From the NCBI GenBank assembly GCA_041160955.1, contig JBEAVK010000080.1, positions 1 through 9,963 of the forward strand: a stretch of 9,963 bases of DNA, read 5' to 3'. Source of the stretch: M3007 sp041160955 (GTDB lineage: Bacteria > Bacteroidota > Bacteroidia > Chitinophagales > Saprospiraceae). Of the stretch, positions 6,028-9,963 are shown piece by piece; position 1 is the stretch's first letter, and each line of letters opens with the position of its first letter. The notes below the pieces were generated by a model. That model was given only the letters and a program-made list of their open reading frames with translations, made no database searches and was not told the DNA's origin. Both the position numbers and the translations under genes were made by a program.

Positions 6028-6056
6028 GCGAATCATTTATTGTACTAATTATTCGC
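6028..6056. promoter_or_regulatory. Second inverted repeat upstream of the sigma factor
   Basis: GCGAATCATT (6028-6037) and AATTATTCGC (6047-6056) are 10-base inverted repeats with one mismatch and a 9-base spacer. They lie 54-82 bases upstream of the sigma start, a distance at which an upstream regulator could act. The sequence differs from the first repeat, so the two need not bind the same protein. Confidence 0.35.
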
Positions 6057-6126
6057 AGTATTTATCAAAAAATCACAGTCCGATTTATTTTTTATTTTTT
6101 GTTGCTTTCTATTCCATACTTTTTTT

Positions 6127-6161
6127 CCTGTATAAAGGTCGTCATATCTTCTTATACAAGG
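6127..6161. repeat. Bulged hairpin in the divergent intergenic region
   Basis: CC-TGTATAA-A-G (6127-6137) can pair with C-TTATACA-A-GG (6151-6161), giving ten pairs with a single bulged A on each side and a 13-base loop. It lies in the 378-base gap between the divergent sigma factor and ATPase/nuclease genes. There is no following T-run, so a terminator is unlikely. The rest of 5975-6352 holds no convincing gene: the hydrophobic plus-strand frame 5946-6236 is AT-rich and runs antisense into the sigma factor start. Confidence 0.3.
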
Positions 6162-6273
6162 GCAGTATATTGGAAATATTTGGCTATAACTCTTAAACAG
6201 ACGCATTTTCTTATAGGTCGGTATAAAATTAGATAAAATAATTGAATCTTACAAAGCCTTCACTTGTAGCATT

Positions 6274-6290
6274 AGGAAAAAATATTTCCT
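6274..6290. promoter_or_regulatory. Inverted repeat abutting the promoter of the ATPase/nuclease gene
   Basis: AGGAAA (6274-6279) and TTTCCT (6285-6290) flank a 5-base spacer and end one base before the -33-like TTTG. The placement is what an operator would need, but a 6-base arm in AT-rich DNA can arise by chance. Confidence 0.25.
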
Positions 6291-6291
6291 T

Positions 6292-6325
6292 TTTGAGAAT
6301 AGCATCGTATTTTACCTTAAATTTG
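6292..6325 (+). promoter_or_regulatory. Bacteroidota-type promoter of the ATPase/nuclease gene
   Basis: TTTG at 6292-6295 and TAAATTTG at 6318-6325 are a perfect match to the Bacteroidota -33 / -7 consensus (TTTG and TAnnTTTG) with a 22-base spacer, inside the accepted 17-23 range. Transcription would begin near 6332, leaving a leader of about 20 bases containing CAAAAGCACAAT before the ATG. It is the clearest promoter in the window. Confidence 0.65.
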
Positions 6326-6352
6326 CGGTTGTAAGTACGTCAAAAGCACAAT

Positions 6353-8023
6353 ATGCCTAAAAAATTCACACCGCTTGGTTTTTCCAATTTTAAATCCATA
6401 ATAGACGAAAATCGCTATTATGTGGATAAAACTATGCTGGTAAAAAGCGTATTAGAAGGCAATCAAATCAATTTATGGTGTCGTCCTCGCAGGTTTGGAA
6501 AAACCTTAAATATGGACATGCTCAAATGCTTTTTCTCTAATTCTGGCGATCATCGGGTGCTTTTTGACGGTTTGGAAATCACCAAAGATGCCGCAAGTAT
6601 GGCGCATATAGGGCAATATCCAGTTGTGTTCTTTTCCTTAAAAGATATCAAAAGTAACCATTGGTCAGAAGCACTCATTAGCCTCCAAATTGTATTGCAG
6701 CGCCTTTGGAATGACCATAAATCTGATTTTAAAGGAACTGCTTTCGAGGAGCAGTTTGCCCAAAAACTGCAACAATTAGAACTCCCCAACCCAAGTCCTG
6801 CTTTCCTCGCAGCATCGTTGCATTTACTTTGTTCCTTATTATATGAACGGTACCAACAACAGGTCATTATACTGATTGATGAATATGATGCGCCTGTCCA
6901 AGCCGCTTTTTTGAACGGATATTACGAGGAAATGGTCTCTTTTTTGAAAAAAATGTTGGGCGCAGCACTAAAGGATAATCCTCATTTGAAGAAAGGCATA
7001 CTCACGGGAATATTACGGGTGGCAAAAGAAAGTATGTTCTCCGATTTGAATAATTTTATTACTTCAACGTCCTTAGATAACGACCATTTTTCGGATGCTT
7101 TTGGTTTTACTGCACCCGAAGTAATGCAATTGTTGGAGTACTATGAACTGGACACATCCAGTTTTGATGATATACTGGAATGGTACGATGGCTATCGCTT
7201 TGGGCGTTACCAGATTTTTAATCCGTGGTCTGTATTGAATTATATTTTTTCATTAGACCATACACCGGAAGCCTATTGGGTGAATACTTCCGATGACCAG
7301 TTGTTGCAACAACTTTTTTTGGGTAAAGATGCCAATATTAAGGACTTCATGGAGTCTTTGCTGGATGGTCAAAAAGTAACCATTCAACTCAGTAAAAATC
7401 TTATTTTTCAAGATATTGCCACTGATCCACAGGCTGTATGGACGCTACTCGTTTTTTCGGGCTATCTACGTACCGAAAATGCTCAATTCAATGACACCTA
7501 CGAGGTATCAATACCGAATAAAGAGGTGCGCTGGGCTTTTGTAAAGGCTACTAATAGATGGTTGCAGAACGATGTTCGCGCTGATCGGCGTACTGCCATG
7601 ATCGACGCTTTGGTATCTGGACAAATAAAGCCTTTTGAAAAATACCTCGCCGAATTTGTTCAACAGGTATTTAGTTACCATGATACAGAGCAACGCTATG
7701 TAGAAAATTTCTATCATGCTTTTTTCCTAGGATTACTCACGAGTTTAGAACAGGATTATGTATTAAGATCCAACCGAGAAGCGGGCTATGGCCGCTACGA
7801 TATATGTTTAGTTCCACGGAAAAACACTAAAAAAGGCATCATTATTGAGATAAAAGCACCAGAAAGTACATCAAACGAAACTATTGACGATGCTTTATCC
7901 GCAGCGCTGAAGCAAATAAAAGAGAAAAAATACGAAGCAGATCTATTGGGGGCAGGCATTACAGATATACTTCGATTGGCAATAGCCGTAGAAGGGAAAG
8001 TTGTACAAGTAAGGGAAGGATAA
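6353..8023 (+). CDS. AAA-ATPase-like / PD-(D/E)XK nuclease protein (DUF1703 type)
   Basis: This 556-residue two-domain protein belongs to the family with an N-terminal AAA-ATPase-like domain and a C-terminal PD-(D/E)XK nuclease-like domain (DUF1703), which is usually 500-580 residues long. The N-terminal signature reads FSNFKSIIDENRYYVDKTMLV (residues 10-30). A family-specific P-loop, RPRRFGKT, follows at 44-51 with Lys50 and Thr51. Walker B is IILIDEYDAPV, with Asp176 and Glu177. The GILRVAKES stretch near residues 221-229 and WYDGYRFG near 278-285 are also family hallmarks. The nuclease core is near the end: GRYDICL with Asp483, then IIIEIKAP with Glu499 and Lys501, so the catalytic D-ExK triad is complete. 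The combination suggests an ATP-dependent nuclease acting on nucleic acid, but the family's biological role is unknown; relatives occur in many, often paralogous, copies in Bacteroidota. It stands alone with its own promoter and is followed by a large inverted repeat. Confidence 0.93.
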   Translation: MPKKFTPLGFSNFKSIIDENRYYVDKTMLVKSVLEGNQINLWCRPRRFGKTLNMDMLKCFFSNSGDHRVLFDGLEITKDAASMAHIGQYPVVFFSLKDIKSNHWSEALISLQIVLQRLWNDHKSDFKGTAFEEQFAQKLQQLELPNPSPAFLAASLHLLCSLLYERYQQQVIILIDEYDAPVQAAFLNGYYEEMVSFLKKMLGAALKDNPHLKKGILTGILRVAKESMFSDLNNFITSTSLDNDHFSDAFGFTAPEVMQLLEYYELDTSSFDDILEWYDGYRFGRYQIFNPWSVLNYIFSLDHTPEAYWVNTSDDQLLQQLFLGKDANIKDFMESLLDGQKVTIQLSKNLIFQDIATDPQAVWTLLVFSGYLRTENAQFNDTYEVSIPNKEVRWAFVKATNRWLQNDVRADRRTAMIDALVSGQIKPFEKYLAEFVQQVFSYHDTEQRYVENFYHAFFLGLLTSLEQDYVLRSNREAGYGRYDICLVPRKNTKKGIIIEIKAPESTSNETIDDALSAALKQIKEKKYEADLLGAGITDILRLAIAVEGKVVQVREG

Positions 8024-8027
8024 TACC

Positions 8028-8120
8028 CTTTTATACTTCGGCTCTGTAGGTTTTGTGCATGAAAATCCTACTATGATCCATAAATCTATGCACAAAACCT
8101 AACAACGCTCAGTATAAAAG
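8028..8120. repeat. 93-base nested inverted repeat after the ATPase/nuclease gene
   Basis: There are two nested pairs of arms. The outer arms are CTTTTATACT (8028-8037) and AGTATAAAAG (8111-8120), perfect over 10 bases. The inner arms are TAGGTTTTGTGCAT (8047-8060) and ATGCACAAAACCTA (8088-8101), perfect over 14 bases. Between outer and inner arms lie 9 unpaired bases on each side, so the structure is exactly symmetrical; the central loop is 27 bases (8061-8087). It begins 4 bases after the stop codon. The left inner arm can alternatively pair locally: TAGG with CCTA (8067-8070) and TTTT with AAAA (8062-8065), with one bulge. There is no T-run after it and no target-site duplication that I can see. 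It may be a 3' stabilising or terminating structure, or the remnant of a miniature palindromic element. Confidence 0.8.
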
Positions 8121-8275
8121 TCGCTCTCGATCATATCGGTGCTGTTCTTTAAATAAAAATCTTATTGAACCTAAATATTCATTTTCTGTTTTTTTATTTT
8201 ATCAAAAATTTTAAACTAGGCCGTACCTCATCTTTTTAAATGCGATGAAAATGGTCAAAATAATCGGAAAAAACT

Positions 8276-9963
8276 ATGTATGCTTCCCTTCAAAATGTCC
8301 GCTACCTCCTCCACGATGTGCATAACGCCGAGGAATTGGCGCAATACTCGTATTTCAGCGATTATACCCGCGAAACCATAGATATGATGGTACAAGCCGC
8401 CAAAGATCTGGCGGATACCGAAATGTACCCCTATTTTACAGAAATGGATACTTATGGCGTGCATTACGAAAATGGAACAATTCGGGTGCATCCGCAATTG
8501 AAAAATGTCATTCGCAAGGGCGCAGAAGGTGGTTGGGTTGGCGCAACAGCACGGCACGAGCATGGAGGTATGCAGATGCCCGAACTGCTGTTCAATGCCG
8601 CAACACATTTTTTTCATGCCGCCAATAATGGGGTAGTGGGGTACATCACGCTTACCACCGGTTCGTCGCGTTTGATCACCAATTTTGGTGCACAACACCT
8701 GATTGATACCTATATCCCCAAAATGTTCAATGGCCAATGGCAGGGCACAATGGCACTCACCGAACCGCAAGCAGGTAGTTCCCTTTCCGATATTGTGACG
8801 GCTGCAAAACCTACGGCACAAGAAGGCGTTTATCATATTACTGGTCAAAAAATCTATATTTCTGCTGGCGACCACAATGCTACCGAAAATGTTGTGCACC
8901 TACTGCTTGCGCGTATAGAAGGTGCTCCTGCCGGAACAAAAGGAATTTCTTTGTTCGTGGTACCCAAATTGCGCCCCAATGCCGATGGTACACTCACACC
9001 CAATAACGTAACTACGGCGGGTAATTATGGAAAAATTGGCCAAAAAACCTATACCACCACACATTTGATGTTTGGCGAGCAAGGTGCTTGCGAAGGTTAT
9101 CTGGTAGGTGAGCCACACAAAGGGCTAACTTATATGTTTCAAATGATGTACGAAGCGCGTATTGGTGTAGGATTAACAGCCGTTTCTACCGCCACTGCCG
9201 CTTATTATGCTTCGCTTAAATATTGTAACGAACGCCCGCAAGGCCGCCGTTTGAATGAAAAAGATATGTCAATCCCGCCTACGCTTATCATCAACCACCC
9301 CGATGTACGCAGGATGCTGTTTTTCCAAAAAGCCGTCAATGAAGCCGCATTATCCTTGGTTTTTGAATGCGCAAAATTGCAAGACCTCATGCACGTACAA
9401 ACGGGAGCGGCAAGGGAATCTGCACGGTTATTACTCGAAATATTGATTCCAGTTTGCAAAACCTATCCGTCGGAATACGGCTGTCAGGCCATTAGTGCTG
9501 GCTTACAAACCTTGGGTGGTGCCGGTTTTTGCTACGATTTTCCCCTGCAACAATACTATCGGGACGCACGGATTATGCCCATTTATGAAGGCACAACAGG
9601 TATCCAAAGCCTCGATTTGCTGGGGCGTAAAGTCACGATGGAAGATGGCCAAGCCGTCGCTGCTTTCTTGGATGCTGCGGGCAAAACCATTCAGCAAGCC
9701 GTGGCGCATGAAACATTAGCACCATATTCAGAGCGTTTAAATGTGATGCTAACGCAATTACAAACAGTCATCCGCCAATTGATGAGCGTAGCCAAAACAG
9801 GCGATAAAGAGCGTTTTTTGAGCGATGCTACCTTGTTTATGGAGTACTTTTCGCTCATTACTATTGGTTGGCAATGGCTCAAAATGGGCGTAGTTTCTGC
9901 CGAGGCATTGGCTACGGCTCAGGGCGACGAAGCAGCGTTTCACCGCAGTAAAATACATACCCT
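8276..9963 (+). CDS. Acyl-CoA dehydrogenase (long, FadE/DmdC-like), 3' truncated
   Basis: The frame is open from the ATG at 8276 to the window edge: 562 complete codons of a family usually near 600 residues. The enzyme is an FAD flavoprotein that oxidises acyl-CoA thioesters to trans-2-enoyl-CoA in beta-oxidation, passing electrons to electron-transfer flavoprotein. Seen in order: an extra N-terminal segment starting MYASLQNVRYLLHDVHN, typical of the long Bacteroidota form; an N-terminal helical domain; the flavin-site signature MALTEPQAGSSLSD at 159-172; GQKIYISAGDHN in the beta domain; and the C-terminal helical domain with YRDARIMPIYEGTTGIQ, where Glu438 is the expected catalytic base. LLGRKV and a further helical extension follow. 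The substrate chain length cannot be deduced; relatives have been described as general long-chain enzymes or as the 3-methylmercaptopropionyl-CoA dehydrogenase DmdC. An in-frame TAA lies 15 bases upstream, fixing the start near here; the leader CGGAAAAAACT holds a weak GGA element. No good promoter match is visible in the 155 bases between the inverted repeat and the gene. Confidence 0.96.
   Translation, partial: MYASLQNVRYLLHDVHNAEELAQYSYFSDYTRETIDMMVQAAKDLADTEMYPYFTEMDTYGVHYENGTIRVHPQLKNVIRKGAEGGWVGATARHEHGGMQMPELLFNAATHFFHAANNGVVGYITLTTGSSRLITNFGAQHLIDTYIPKMFNGQWQGTMALTEPQAGSSLSDIVTAAKPTAQEGVYHITGQKIYISAGDHNATENVVHLLLARIEGAPAGTKGISLFVVPKLRPNADGTLTPNNVTTAGNYGKIGQKTYTTTHLMFGEQGACEGYLVGEPHKGLTYMFQMMYEARIGVGLTAVSTATAAYYASLKYCNERPQGRRLNEKDMSIPPTLIINHPDVRRMLFFQKAVNEAALSLVFECAKLQDLMHVQTGAARESARLLLEILIPVCKTYPSEYGCQAISAGLQTLGGAGFCYDFPLQQYYRDARIMPIYEGTTGIQSLDLLGRKVTMEDGQAVAAFLDAAGKTIQQAVAHETLAPYSERLNVMLTQLQTVIRQLMSVAKTGDKERFLSDATLFMEYFSLITIGWQWLKMGVVSAEALATAQGDEAAFHRSKIHT

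Noticed and set aside
5946..6236. Plus-strand frame of 96 residues, strongly hydrophobic
   Set aside because: It begins antisense inside the sigma factor gene, is driven by T-rich composition, shows no family motif and crosses the inverted repeats of the divergent regulatory region.
8028..8120. CRISPR repeat or insertion-sequence end
   Set aside because: There is a single copy, no regular spacers, no transposase frame and no visible target-site duplication.
8255..9118. Long minus-strand frames opposite the acyl-CoA dehydrogenase
   Set aside because: They are shadows of the plus-strand gene, whose flavin and catalytic motifs are unmistakable; the minus-strand translations are Cys/His-rich and match nothing.

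Overview
The window looks like ordinary chromosomal sequence from a member of the Bacteroidota, probably a Saprospiria-type environmental bacterium (Haliscomenobacter/Lewinella-like; this finer placement is inference). The evidence is a C-terminal type IX secretion sorting domain on the first protein, a promoter matching the phylum's TTG/TAnnTTTG consensus, A-rich rather than Shine-Dalgarno leaders, an ECF sigma factor coupled to a small membrane protein, and a DUF1703-type ATPase/nuclease family that is common in this phylum.

Layout. (1) Positions 1-724: the 3' end of a T9SS-exported protein converges on a small DUF433 antitoxin-like gene that has no visible toxin partner. (2) 725-1493: about 770 bases without a convincing gene, holding short palindromes, tandem repeats and only low-quality reading frames. 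(3) 1494-2588: inorganic pyrophosphatase (ppa, +) and a thioredoxin/peroxiredoxin-like protein (-) converge so tightly that their stop codons abut. (4) 2791-4748: a plus-strand two-gene operon, a multi-membrane GT-C/TMTC-like glycosyltransferase with C-terminal TPRs followed by a YbcJ-like S4 RNA-binding protein, overlapping by ATGA. (5) 4767-5974: a minus-strand two-gene operon, an ECF sigma factor followed by a four-helix membrane protein (candidate anti-sigma factor), again overlapping by ATGA, with two inverted repeats upstream. (6) 6353-8023: a stand-alone AAA-ATPase-like plus PD-(D/E)XK protein with its own good promoter, followed within 5 bases by a 93-base nested inverted repeat. (7) 8276 to the end: an acyl-CoA dehydrogenase of about 600 residues in this family, cut by the window edge.

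The genes do not form one pathway. They are housekeeping (ppa, acyl-CoA dehydrogenase, thioredoxin-like), envelope or export (T9SS protein, GT-C protein), regulation (ECF sigma pair) and one accessory-type gene (ATPase/nuclease). I found no CRISPR array, insertion sequence, tRNA, rRNA or phage module. I do not see a clearly new biological system. The items most worth a second look are the nested inverted repeat at 8028-8120, the paired inverted repeats ahead of the sigma factor, and the orphan DUF433 gene beside a long stretch of apparently non-coding DNA.
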